A stretch of 64,000 bases of DNA from Faecalibacterium gallinarum. GTDB lineage: Bacteria; Bacillota; Clostridia; Oscillospirales; Ruminococcaceae. The number at the start of each line of letters is the position of its first letter. Position 1 is the first letter of the stretch. A model generated the notes under the pieces. The model was not told the DNA's origin, did no database searches, and worked only from the letters and a program-made list of their open reading frames with translations. The stretch is from the NCBI RefSeq assembly GCF_022180365.1, contig NZ_BQKV01000026.1:53103-117102 (forward strand), given 5' to 3'. Made by a program: the position numbers and the translations under genes. Below are positions 18,248-26,691 of the stretch, piece after piece.

Positions 18248-19708
18248 GTGCAGGAACTCAAATTGCAGCTGGGAGAAAATCTCTCGGCACTTGATACAAT
18301 CTTTGGCGGGTCGGCCGACTATTATGCAAAGCAGATCCGGCTTTACGGCTGCCCGGGGGCTATTATAATTTTCGACGGCATGGCCAGTCTGGAAGGGTTA
18401 TGGCGGCTGCTTTTGGACGCCGTCAACCGGGAGAGCCGGCCGCCCTTTGAATCCCAGGTTTATCACACGGGGGCAGAGGTGTACCAGGCGCTGATGCACC
18501 GTTCTGACCTGCCCGCCCAGAGCGCGGTCATCGCCGACATGGATACCTTGATTATGTTCCTGACCGCGGGCATGGCGATTCTGCTTTTGGACGGCTGCGA
18601 CAAAGCCATCGCTTTTTCTGTTCAGAGCATGAAATTCCGCTCGGTGGGGGAGCCCTCCGCCGAGGGCAACCTACGGGGTTCCCGGGAGGGGTTCACCGAT
18701 CTTCTGCGGATCAACCTGAGCCTTCTGCGGCGGCTGATCCGGAACGACACCTTTACCATGGAGGCCGCCCAGGCCGATACCACCATGCGGACCGAATATG
18801 TCCTCTGCTACTGCCGGGACAAGGCGGACCCGGCGATGCTTGAGAAGGTGCGAAAAATCCTCAAAACCGCCAAACCGGAATTATTGCTGGATTCCAGTTA
18901 TTTTGTTCCCTGGCTTCTGCCCAGCCGGACCCGGCTCTTCACCCCGGTGAGCTATACCGAGCGCCCGGCGGTGGCCGCAGCCAAAATCTGCGAGGGGAAA
19001 CTGGTGATCCTGGTGAACGGCAGCCCATCGGCGCTGGTGCTGCCGGCCCTGTTCGCCGAGAACTTCGAGTGCCTCGACGACTATGCCACCACGGCGGTTT
19101 TTTCTTCTTTTCTCCGGATTTTGAAATATGTTTCGTTCTACCTGACGATTTTTCTGCCGGGGGTGTTTGTCTGCCTGGCAGTCTATCTGCCGGAGCTGAT
19201 CCCACCCCAGCTGCTTTATAAAATCACGGCGGCAGAGATGGCCACCCCGCTGCCCCTCTTTGCCGAGATGATCATGGTCATTCTGATTTTGGAAATCATC
19301 CGGGAAGCCGGGCTTCGGATGCCCCAGTCCCTGGGCCATTCGGTTAGTCTGGTAGCGGCCCTGATCATCGGGGACGCGGCCATCGCGGCGGGGCTGATGA
19401 GCACCCCGGTGATCCTGGTGGCCAGTATCACCTCCATTGCGGTGTTTATCACCCCGTCCCTCTATGAGCCGGCCACATTGCTGCGGCTGGTGGTCGTGGT
19501 GGCGGCCGGTTTGGCCGGGCCGGTGGGGCTGGTGGCAGCCTTTTTGTTCTTTTTGTTCAGCCTGTCGGGGGTGTCGGCCATGGGCGTGCCATACCTGGCC
19601 GACCGGCCTTTCCCCCAGCGGCCCATCTCAGAGGACGGGATGATCCGCCAAAACTACCGCACCCTATCCCGGCGGCCCTTTAATATCTGGCAGAAACGGA
19701 GGAGATAA
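18248..19708 (+). CDS. GerA-family spore germination protein, A subunit (GerAA-like)
   Basis: 486 residues from GTG 18248, which has AAAAGGA 12 nt upstream and follows the candidate promoter. The N-terminal soluble domain (residues 1 to about 280) is followed by several membrane segments with the family block RPAVAAAKICEGKLVILVNGSPSALVLPALF and LRMPQSLGHSVSLVAALIIGDAAIAAGL. It forms part of a nutrient-sensing germination receptor in the spore inner membrane. It heads a three-gene A-B-C operon. An alternative start at ATG 18170 would place the start upstream of the promoter candidate. Confidence 0.9.
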   Translation: MQELKLQLGENLSALDTIFGGSADYYAKQIRLYGCPGAIIIFDGMASLEGLWRLLLDAVNRESRPPFESQVYHTGAEVYQALMHRSDLPAQSAVIADMDTLIMFLTAGMAILLLDGCDKAIAFSVQSMKFRSVGEPSAEGNLRGSREGFTDLLRINLSLLRRLIRNDTFTMEAAQADTTMRTEYVLCYCRDKADPAMLEKVRKILKTAKPELLLDSSYFVPWLLPSRTRLFTPVSYTERPAVAAAKICEGKLVILVNGSPSALVLPALFAENFECLDDYATTAVFSSFLRILKYVSFYLTIFLPGVFVCLAVYLPELIPPQLLYKITAAEMATPLPLFAEMIMVILILEIIREAGLRMPQSLGHSVSLVAALIIGDAAIAAGLMSTPVILVASITSIAVFITPSLYEPATLLRLVVVVAAGLAGPVGLVAAFLFFLFSLSGVSAMGVPYLADRPFPQRPISEDGMIRQNYRTLSRRPFNIWQKRRR

Positions 19709-19709
19709 A

Positions 19710-20567
19710 ATGATCCAATCCAAAGGTTTTTCGGTTTCTGCCATTGGCCTCGGGCTGGTGAGCGTCACCCTGGCGCAAAACTTTGCCCAGCTGGGGGGAA
19801 CATCTTCGGCCCGGGGTGTGATTCTGTTGGGCCTGCCGGGGGCGCTGGCACTCTCGGCAGCGTCCCTGTTGTTTTGCGCCATCGCCCTGCGTTACAACCT
19901 GTTCAGCGCCCAGACCTGGACCGGGCGGCTGGTGAGCGCCGCCTTTCTGGTCTGGTTTGGGGTCGAACTGGCGGGGACCGTGCTCCAGGCCCAGGCGGTT
20001 TGCCGCCAGCAGTTCTCCAGCAACGCCCTGATCGGCCTTCTGCCCTTGCTGGTGCTTTTGAGCTGGCGGATGGAAAACCACGCCATCAACTATACCGCCC
20101 GGATTCTCTGGTGGGTGCTCCTGGTGGGGGGAATCGCCTGTCTGCTGGGCCTCGGGGGACGAATGCACTGGCAGCGTTTGTTTGGGCCTGAACCAGCCAG
20201 TCTCTGGGCGGCCGGGCTGCCCCAACTGCGGCTTTATCCTGAATACTTTGCGCTGCCCCTTCTCTGCACCAAGGGCAAGGAACGCAGCGGGGCGCTGCTG
20301 CCTTTTTGGTGTTTTGGAATCCAGGCAGGTTATACCCTGGCGCTGGAATTGGTCCTGGGCCGGATGCGCAGCCCCGAGTATACAGGGATTGAGCTTTTGC
20401 GGGCCTGGGGGATGGGATATTTTTCCCGGCTGGACGCACTGCTGGTTTTGTTCTGGCTGGCGACGGCCCTGTTTCGGATCTGTTTTCTGATCTGCTGTCT
20501 TCGGCTGCTCTGGCGGGAGGGGCTGGGCTTCCGGCCTGTAAAAACAGAGAAGGAGGGCACCGCATGA
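19710..20567 (+). CDS. GerAB-like germination receptor membrane subunit (short)
   Basis: 285 residues with about eight hydrophobic segments and no other domain. Gene order (A-B-C), the 1-nt gap to the A subunit and the 4-nt overlap with the C subunit identify it as the B subunit, normally an APC-type transporter fold of about 360 residues and ten segments. It is therefore shorter than usual and poorly conserved at sequence level, so this call leans on context. It may be a reduced or specialised receptor. Confidence 0.65.
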   Translation: MIQSKGFSVSAIGLGLVSVTLAQNFAQLGGTSSARGVILLGLPGALALSAASLLFCAIALRYNLFSAQTWTGRLVSAAFLVWFGVELAGTVLQAQAVCRQQFSSNALIGLLPLLVLLSWRMENHAINYTARILWWVLLVGGIACLLGLGGRMHWQRLFGPEPASLWAAGLPQLRLYPEYFALPLLCTKGKERSGALLPFWCFGIQAGYTLALELVLGRMRSPEYTGIELLRAWGMGYFSRLDALLVLFWLATALFRICFLICCLRLLWREGLGFRPVKTEKEGTA

Positions 20568-21550
20568 CCCAACCCTATTACCGGCTGAAAGTTCTGGCCG
20601 TTTTTTTGCTGGCGATCTACTGCCTGGCGTTTTTCCGGGCAGACAGCACCCAGGAGAGCATGATCCGGGTGATTCTGCTGGAACAAAACGAGGGCGGCTG
20701 GACGGTGGGGCTGCTCTACCAGGCGCCGGAAGCCTCGGCAGATTCCTCCAAAGCCAGCGCGGAAATCCAGTTCGCGGCCGCCCAGGATTCCACCCTGGAA
20801 AAAGCCCTGACCGCTGCCCAGGAGGCCCTGCCCCAGGCGGCCAACTACCGGCTGTGCGACTACCTGCTTCTGGCGCCGGGGTGCAGCTGGCAGACCCTGG
20901 GGGATTACGAAGCTCTGGTACTGGCCCAGCAGTGCGGACGGACCGCTGCCTCGGTTCAAGTCTGCGGCTTTGACTGCGAGGAACTCTCGGCGGAAAGTGA
21001 GGAATCCGAAAAAGTTTTAGCCAGTCTTTTGGATACCGCCAAAGAGGCCGCAGAAATCTCCTCCCATTTGTACGAGAAGAATCTCTCCCAGGGGCTGCTG
21101 CTGCCCCGGATCGTCCTGGAAAATGGAGAAGCCGCCCTGCGGGAGGACAGCTTTTTCCTCACCCAGAGCGGCGGAGCAGAATGGGACAGTGAGCGGACCG
21201 AGCTTTACCGCCTGCTCACCGGCCAGGGTGGGGTACGGCGGTTCTGGCCGGACGGCCACCCTCTGGAGCTGCGCCGCTGTACCATCTCGGTTACCTGTCA
21301 CGGGGCAGGGGAGTTCACCCTCCGGCTGGACTGCCACACGGCAGCGGGCCAGACCCCCGACAGCCGCTACACCCAATGGTTGGCCGAAGCCTGCACCCGG
21401 GCTGTGAAAGAACTCTGGGCCGAAGGGGTGGATGTTCTGTCCCTGGGCAGTTACCAGGCTCTGCGGGAAGGGGAGAGCGCTTATCTTACCCCAACAAAAA
21501 ACGCCTGCCCGCAGCTGCGGACAGACGTTCGTTTCACGACGGTTTTGTGA
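20564..21550 (+). CDS. GerAC-like germination receptor subunit
   Basis: 328 residues. An N-terminal hydrophobic segment (about residues 8-24) contains Cys20, but the preceding LAIY is not a canonical lipobox; typical GerAC proteins are lipoproteins of about 370 residues. The middle (LCDYLLLAPG...) and the C-terminal half (ISSHLYEKNLSQG, AEACTRAVKELWAEGVDVLSLG) fit the family layout. The last roughly 55 nt also encode the minus-strand terminator of the facing phosphate operon. Identification is mainly from operon position plus weak similarity. Confidence 0.65.
   Translation: MTQPYYRLKVLAVFLLAIYCLAFFRADSTQESMIRVILLEQNEGGWTVGLLYQAPEASADSSKASAEIQFAAAQDSTLEKALTAAQEALPQAANYRLCDYLLLAPGCSWQTLGDYEALVLAQQCGRTAASVQVCGFDCEELSAESEESEKVLASLLDTAKEAAEISSHLYEKNLSQGLLLPRIVLENGEAALREDSFFLTQSGGAEWDSERTELYRLLTGQGGVRRFWPDGHPLELRRCTISVTCHGAGEFTLRLDCHTAAGQTPDSRYTQWLAEACTRAVKELWAEGVDVLSLGSYQALREGESAYLTPTKNACPQLRTDVRFTTVL
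21495..21527 (-). terminator. Minus-strand terminator of the phosphate operon, inside the gerAC 3' end
   Basis: Read on the minus strand, a 12-bp stem with one mismatch (21516-21527 with 21502-21513) is followed by six T. It lies within the coding end of the convergent gerAC-like gene. Confidence 0.75.
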
Positions 21551-21559
21551 TGTAAAAAC

Positions 21560-22906
21560 TCAGTGGGCCAGCTCGAAGGTGACGGTGATGGTGGTTCCCA
21601 CCCCGACCTCACTTTCCAGCTTGATCCGTGCGTTGTGGATTCGGGCAATATTTTTGACGATGGCCAGCCCCAATCCGGTGCCGCCGGTGGCTTTGCTCCG
21701 GCTCTTGTCCACACGGTAAAAACGCTCAAAGACACTGGATTGGGCGTCCTTCGGGATGCCGATGCCATTGTCCCGGACGGTCAGATATGCGTGGCCGTCC
21801 CGTGTGCATCCCACCGCCAGCTGGACCTTGCCACCCGGGCGATTGTACCGGATGGCGTTGTCACAGAGGTTCTGATACAGCTCTTCCAGCAGGGTGCGGG
21901 ACCCCAGCACCGGGGCGCTCTCGCCCAAATAACTCAGGGCCACATAAGCGTGCCGGGCGTTGACTTTTTGGCGCTCCACGCAGTCACGGGCCAGCTCCAG
22001 CAGATCCACCGTTTCCATGGTGACCGCCTCGCCCTCGGGGCGGACGCTGTCTAGGTGGGACAGCTGCAAAATGTCGTTCACCAGGCGGATCATCCGGCTG
22101 GCTTCCCGGTGGATTTTGCTGCCGAATTCGGCCACATCCTCGGGTTTTGCCATCCCGGTTTCGATCAGCTCGGCGTAGCCGGAAATGCTGGTCAGCGGGG
22201 TTTTCAGCTCATGGCTCACGTTGGCGGTGAACTCCTGCCGCATTTTTTCGTTGTTTTCCCGCAGGACACGGTCGGAGTGGATCGCCTCTGCAAAGGGAGC
22301 CAGTTCCCGGTAGGGGACATTTTCCTGAATGTGGTCCAGATCCTCCGTCATTTTGAGGACGGGCTGAATCAGGGTCCGGGTCAGGATACCGGCGGTGATG
22401 GCGGCAATCCCCATCATCAGCAAGCAGCTCAACAGGATAGCAGGCAGGGCTTCGTCGTAAATGGACCAGAGGCTCTGGGAGTCCTGTGCGATCCGCAGGA
22501 TGTTGCCGTCCGAAAGACGCTGGGCATAATAGTAGGTCTGATACCCCATGGTCTGGGAATCCCGGATATCCTGCCCCACACCGGATTCCAGAGCCTCCTG
22601 GATCTCCGGCCGGCCGATGTGGTTTTCCATCGTCTGCTGGTCGGTGGCAGTCTCGTAGAGAACATCTCCGTCGGGGGAGATCAGCGTCAGGCGAATCTCC
22701 TGCGGGCTGATGTTCTCCAGATTCTGGGGGTTATCCTGATAAATAGCGGCAATCAGGGCGGTCTGATACTCCAGCGACTGCCAGGCCTGTTCGATAAACG
22801 CCTTATGGAATACAAAGATACACAGCACAGCCGTACACACCAGCCCGAGGAACCCCATCATAAACAGGCGGTAGCCGATCTTTTCCTCCATACTGCGCAT
22901 TTTCAT
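21560..22906 (-). CDS. phoR: Sensor histidine kinase, PhoR type
   Basis: 448 residues: two membrane segments (about 14-35 and 154-175) enclosing an extracytoplasmic sensor, a HAMP-like linker, the H-box FTANVSHELKTPLTSISGY, and an ATPase domain with NAIRYN, DNGIGI, RFYRVDKSRS and GTGLGLAIVKN boxes. It phosphorylates the response regulator encoded just upstream; the genes overlap by 4 nt. The phosphate role is inferred from the co-transcribed Na+/phosphate transporter and the Pho-box-like repeats in front of the operon. Confidence 0.9.
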   Translation of the reverse strand: MKMRSMEEKIGYRLFMMGFLGLVCTAVLCIFVFHKAFIEQAWQSLEYQTALIAAIYQDNPQNLENISPQEIRLTLISPDGDVLYETATDQQTMENHIGRPEIQEALESGVGQDIRDSQTMGYQTYYYAQRLSDGNILRIAQDSQSLWSIYDEALPAILLSCLLMMGIAAITAGILTRTLIQPVLKMTEDLDHIQENVPYRELAPFAEAIHSDRVLRENNEKMRQEFTANVSHELKTPLTSISGYAELIETGMAKPEDVAEFGSKIHREASRMIRLVNDILQLSHLDSVRPEGEAVTMETVDLLELARDCVERQKVNARHAYVALSYLGESAPVLGSRTLLEELYQNLCDNAIRYNRPGGKVQLAVGCTRDGHAYLTVRDNGIGIPKDAQSSVFERFYRVDKSRSKATGGTGLGLAIVKNIARIHNARIKLESEVGVGTTITVTFELAH

Positions 22907-23592
22907 TCCTCAGTGCCCTCCTTGGTATCCGCCAGCTTGTAGCCGACTTTGCGCACCGTGCGGATGTAGTTCCCGGCACTGCCCAATTTTTTGCGCAACG
23001 TGCGGATGTGCATATCCACCGTCCGGCTTTCCACCGAAATGTCGGTGCCCCAAACCACCTGAAGGATGGTTTCCCGGGTGACCACCAGGTTGGAGTTTTC
23101 CAGCAAGAGCCGGAGCAGGCTGTACTCTTTATAGGTCAGGTCCACATCCTCGCCGTTGACGGTGACGCTGTGGCGGGCGTTGTCCATCATCAGCTCGTGG
23201 AAGGAATAAACGTTGGGTCTGGTCTGGGGGGCATTGCGCCGCAGCGCAGCCCGGACCCGGCTGAGGAACTCCATAATACCAAAAGGTTTTGCAATGTAGT
23301 CGTCCGCGCCGCAGTCCAGCCCGCGGACGGTGTCCAGCTCGCTGGACTTGGCGGTGATCATGATGATGGGCATCCGCCGGAGCGAGGGGGTATTGCGCAG
23401 CTTTTTCAGGATCGAGAAACCGTCCTCGCCGGGCAGCATGACGTCCAGGATGACCAACTCCGGCTCGGCGGTGCGCATCGCCTGCCAGAACGGCTCCGAT
23501 GACTCAAACGCAGCAACCTCATAACCGCTGGATTGCAGCGCATACTGTTCCAGCTCCCGGATGGCGGCGTCGTCCTCGACAATATAAATCAT
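22903..23592 (-). CDS. phoB: OmpR/PhoB-type response regulator
   Basis: 229 residues: a receiver domain with acidic pocket EDD (6-8), phosphoacceptor Asp50 (LVILDVMLPGEDG) and the AKPF lysine, then a winged-helix DNA-binding domain (ESRTVDMHIRTLRKKLG, IRTVRKVGYKL). It starts 3 nt after the transporter gene, with GGAGG overlapping that gene's end. It probably binds the TTTACA repeats upstream of the operon, giving autoregulation. Confidence 0.92.
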   Translation of the reverse strand: MIYIVEDDAAIRELEQYALQSSGYEVAAFESSEPFWQAMRTAEPELVILDVMLPGEDGFSILKKLRNTPSLRRMPIIMITAKSSELDTVRGLDCGADDYIAKPFGIMEFLSRVRAALRRNAPQTRPNVYSFHELMMDNARHSVTVNGEDVDLTYKEYSLLRLLLENSNLVVTRETILQVVWGTDISVESRTVDMHIRTLRKKLGSAGNYIRTVRKVGYKLADTKEGTEE

Positions 23593-23595
23593 GGC

Positions 23596-25383
23596 TTATT
23601 TTTCCTCCGTGCTGTTCTCGGTGCCAGCAGGGAAGGGGTAACGAGCGCGATACCGGTCCAGACGGCGGCGGAACGCCTCGCTCTCCTCTGCGGCATTGCC
23701 GTGGCGCAGATCTTTCAGGTATGCGTGGGTGTCAAAGCTGTCCTGCGCCACCTCGATCTGGGCCACAGCCACATTGCTGCAGTGGTCGCAGACACGGGAA
23801 TAGCTGGTCAGCAGATCGTCCAGGACAAAACCATATTCAATGGAGCAGCTGCCGGCCTGCAGGCGGGCGATGTGCCGGGCCTTGATGGCGCGGACCAGCT
23901 CGTTGACCACCGTCTCCATGGGCTCCACTTTGCCGGCCAGATGCAGGTCATCCTTGCGGAAAGCCTCGGTGGTGCGGTTGAGCAGATCCTGCACAACGTC
24001 CTCCAGGACCTGCAGCTCCTCCCGGGCATCGTGGGAGAAGGAGACGGATTTCTCATGAATTTCCCGGGCGCTCTCCATCACGCTGACCGAGTAGTCGCTG
24101 ATCCGCTCAAAGTCACTGATGGTGTGCAACAGGGTATTGACATGCTTGCTGTCCTCATGGTTCAGCTCGCAGCTGGACAGTTTGACCAGGTAGGTGCCGA
24201 GGGCGTCCTCGTAACGGTCCACCTGCTTTTCCTGCTCGGCGACCTTGCGGGCCATCTCCTCGTTCCAGTTGTGGGTCAGGCTCATGGCCTGGAGCACGCC
24301 CACCCGGGCCAGCTCGGCCATATCTGCGGTGGCGGCACGGGCACGCTCCGCGGCCACTGCGGGGGTGTTCAGCAGACGCTCATCCAGCAGGGCAAACTCT
24401 TCTTTCTTTGCGTCGTCGGGAATGGTGAGAACCGCCAGCTTTTCCAGAACATTGGCAAAGGGCAGCAGGATGATGGTGGTGCACAGGTTGAACACCGAGT
24501 GGACGATTGCAATGCCCCAGGGTTCAATAATATCCCCAACGAAGCTGAAGTGCAGGAAACTATTCAGAGTATAGAAGCTGACCAGAAAAACCGTGACACC
24601 GATCAGGTTGAAGTACAGGTGAACCATTGCGGCGCGGCGGGCATTTTTGTTGGTGCCCACCGAGGAGATCAAAGCAGTAGCACAGGTGCCGATGTTCTGG
24701 CCCATAATGATGGGCAGAGCGCTGCTGTAGGTGATGACGCCGGTGGAGCTGAGCGCCTGGAGGATACCCACGCTGGCGCTGGAGCTCTGGATGATGGCGG
24801 TCAGAATGGTGCCGGCCAGCACACCCAGGATGGGGTTGGAGAACTTGACAAACATTTCGGTGAACCAGAGCTCATGCTCCAGGGGCTCCACGGCGGCCGA
24901 CATGGCGCTCATGCCGGTCATCAGGATGGCAAACCCGATGAAGATGGTGCCGATGCCCTTTTTCCGCTCACTGCGGCACATATAAAGAATAATGCCGATG
25001 AAGGCCAGAAGCGGGCTGAAGGAGCTGGGTTTCAGCAGCTGGATGAAGAATGTGTCGCCCTCCAGGCCGGAAAGGCTCAGGATCCAGCTGGTAACGGTGG
25101 TGCCCACGTTGCTGCCCATGATGATGCCGATGGCCTGGTGCAGCTGCATGATGCCGCTGTTGACGAAACCAACCACCATAACCGTGGTGGCGCTGGAGCT
25201 TTGGATGATGGCGGTGACGATCAGGCCCAGTGCAAACCCTTTGATGGGGTTATCGGTCAGGCGGCTCAGGATCTTCTGGAGCTGGCCGCCGGCCTGTTTT
25301 TCAAGGGCTTTGCCCATGGTGTCCATGCCAAACAAGAACATGGCCAGGCCGCCGAACAGAGAGAATACATTAAATATTGTCAT
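23596..25383 (-). CDS. Na+/phosphate cotransporter with C-terminal PhoU-like domain
   Basis: 595 residues of the NptA/YjbB family. Two inverted Na/Pi modules in the membrane part carry the paired QSSSATTVMVVGFVNSG and QSSSASVGILQALSS repeats that form the transport path; the last roughly 230 residues form a PhoU-like helical domain. It imports or exports phosphate with sodium. The start is ATG 25383 with GAGGAAGA upstream; the frame runs 67 codons further but through the promoter. It is the first gene of the transporter-phoB-phoR operon. Confidence 0.93.
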   Translation of the reverse strand: MTIFNVFSLFGGLAMFLFGMDTMGKALEKQAGGQLQKILSRLTDNPIKGFALGLIVTAIIQSSSATTVMVVGFVNSGIMQLHQAIGIIMGSNVGTTVTSWILSLSGLEGDTFFIQLLKPSSFSPLLAFIGIILYMCRSERKKGIGTIFIGFAILMTGMSAMSAAVEPLEHELWFTEMFVKFSNPILGVLAGTILTAIIQSSSASVGILQALSSTGVITYSSALPIIMGQNIGTCATALISSVGTNKNARRAAMVHLYFNLIGVTVFLVSFYTLNSFLHFSFVGDIIEPWGIAIVHSVFNLCTTIILLPFANVLEKLAVLTIPDDAKKEEFALLDERLLNTPAVAAERARAATADMAELARVGVLQAMSLTHNWNEEMARKVAEQEKQVDRYEDALGTYLVKLSSCELNHEDSKHVNTLLHTISDFERISDYSVSVMESAREIHEKSVSFSHDAREELQVLEDVVQDLLNRTTEAFRKDDLHLAGKVEPMETVVNELVRAIKARHIARLQAGSCSIEYGFVLDDLLTSYSRVCDHCSNVAVAQIEVAQDSFDTHAYLKDLRHGNAAEESEAFRRRLDRYRARYPFPAGTENSTEEK

Positions 25384-25439
25384 GATTCTTCCTCGCTTTT
25401 GTTTTACAAAAAATTTGCTTTCAATACTCCTTAGCTTTG

Positions 25440-25494
25440 AGTATAGTGGGCGGATGTAAAATCTGAAATCATCGTTATGTAAAATCCATGTAAA
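25440..25494 (-). promoter_or_regulatory. Pho-box-like repeats and -10 of the phosphate operon
   Basis: Read on the minus strand, TTTACA occurs at 25494-25489, 25483-25478 and 25460-25455; the first two are 11 nt apart, the third 23 nt further. A TATACT -10 lies at 25445-25440 with no good -35. PhoP of Bacillus binds TT(A/C/T)ACA repeats with about 11-nt spacing, often in place of a -35, so an activator-dependent phosphate promoter is likely. Confidence 0.72.
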
Positions 25495-25643
25495 ACGAGG
25501 CGCTGTTTTTATTATAGGGAAAGTTTTTGGGAAATTCAATTTTTTCTCAAAAATTTTTGTGCATCCGGCATAGAAGAGGCACATACTTTTACCAAAGATC
25601 GCCGATGCCGTAATTTGTACAGGCGGAAAAGCGGGCTGAAGAA

Positions 25644-25672
25644 TTGTAATCTGCGTCCAATTCCATTATAAT
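25644..25672 (+). promoter_or_regulatory. Promoter of hprK
   Basis: TTGTAA (25644-25649) and TATAAT (25667-25672) with a 17-nt spacer, about 60 nt before the hprK start. Confidence 0.75.
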
Positions 25673-25731
25673 ATAATAAGTATATTCATCGCCTGATATG
25701 CGGCTTGACACACTACGGGAGGAAAAAATAT

Positions 25732-26667
25732 ATGGGAACTTTTACCGTTTCACTCAAAAAGCTGACCGAAAAAGTCAGCCTGGACGTCGTATACACCCCC
25801 TGCGAGCTGGAAAAAATCAGCGTCGAGATTGCAGAGGTCAACCGCCCGGGCCTGTTTCTGGCCGGATACTATGAATACTTTGACAAGCTTCGGCTTCAGA
25901 TCCTCGGCCTGGCGGAGATGAATTTTCTCTCGGAGCAGACCCCGGAGCGGCGCTATGAAGCTCTGGACCGGCTGTTCAGCCTTCAGCCGCCGGCTGTGAT
26001 CGTCAGCCGGAGCGATGAGCTGGCCCCGCTGCCCGAGATGCTGGAGCTGGCCCAAAAATACAAAGTGGCTCTGATGCGCTCCAGCGAGACCACCTGCACC
26101 CTGATGGGCAGCCTGATCACGGTGCTGAACATGGAGCTGGCCCCCCGGGTGACCCGCCACGGCGTTCTGGTGGAGGTATACGGCGAAGGCATCCTGATCC
26201 TGGGCGACAGCGGCATCGGCAAGAGTGAGCTGGCCATTGAGCTAGTCAAACGGGGCCACCGTCTGGTGGCGGACGATGCCGTGGAGCTGCGCAAGGTCTC
26301 CAACCGCCTTATTAAAGGTACCGCCCCGGAAAACATTCGCCACTTTATCGAGCTGCGGGGCATCGGCATCGTCAACATCGCCCGGGTCTACGGCGTGGGC
26401 GCCGTCAAGCTGAGTGAAACCGTCGACCTGGTGGTTCAGCTGGAGCCCTGGGACCCCCGCAAAAACTATCAGCGCACCGGCCTCGAGACCGAGACCTATG
26501 AGATCCTGGGGGTCAGCATCCCCAGCACCTCCATCCCGGTTTCGCCCGGCCGCAACCTGGCAGTGGTGCTGGAAACCGCTGCCATCAATAACCGTCAGAA
26601 AAAGATGGGCTACAACGCAGCCAAAGAGCTGCTGATCCGGCTGGGTCTGGACGACAAGATGGACTGA
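25732..26667 (+). CDS. hprK: HPr kinase/phosphorylase
   Basis: 311 residues. The P-loop GDSGIGKS (158-165), the upstream RHGVLVEVYGEG with the catalytic His143, and the C-terminal family block IELRGIGIVNIARVYG are present. It phosphorylates and dephosphorylates Ser46 of HPr and so drives carbon catabolite control. The start is ATG 25732 with GGGAGG at 25718-25723; an upstream TTG at 25705 is not preferred. It leads the hprK-murB-rapZ-whiA-dnaE run. Confidence 0.97.
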   Translation: MGTFTVSLKKLTEKVSLDVVYTPCELEKISVEIAEVNRPGLFLAGYYEYFDKLRLQILGLAEMNFLSEQTPERRYEALDRLFSLQPPAVIVSRSDELAPLPEMLELAQKYKVALMRSSETTCTLMGSLITVLNMELAPRVTRHGVLVEVYGEGILILGDSGIGKSELAIELVKRGHRLVADDAVELRKVSNRLIKGTAPENIRHFIELRGIGIVNIARVYGVGAVKLSETVDLVVQLEPWDPRKNYQRTGLETETYEILGVSIPSTSIPVSPGRNLAVVLETAAINNRQKKMGYNAAKELLIRLGLDDKMD

Positions 26668-26691
26668 CCCACAGAAAGAGGGAGAAGAACT

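Larger units (their letters stand above)
25384..25731. other. AT-rich divergent intergenic region (phosphate operon / hprK)
   Basis: 348 nt without a gene. It holds the minus-strand Pho-box region and -10 (25440-25494) on the left and the + strand hprK promoter (25644-25672) on the right. Nothing recognisable was seen between about 25500 and 25640. Confidence 0.7.
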
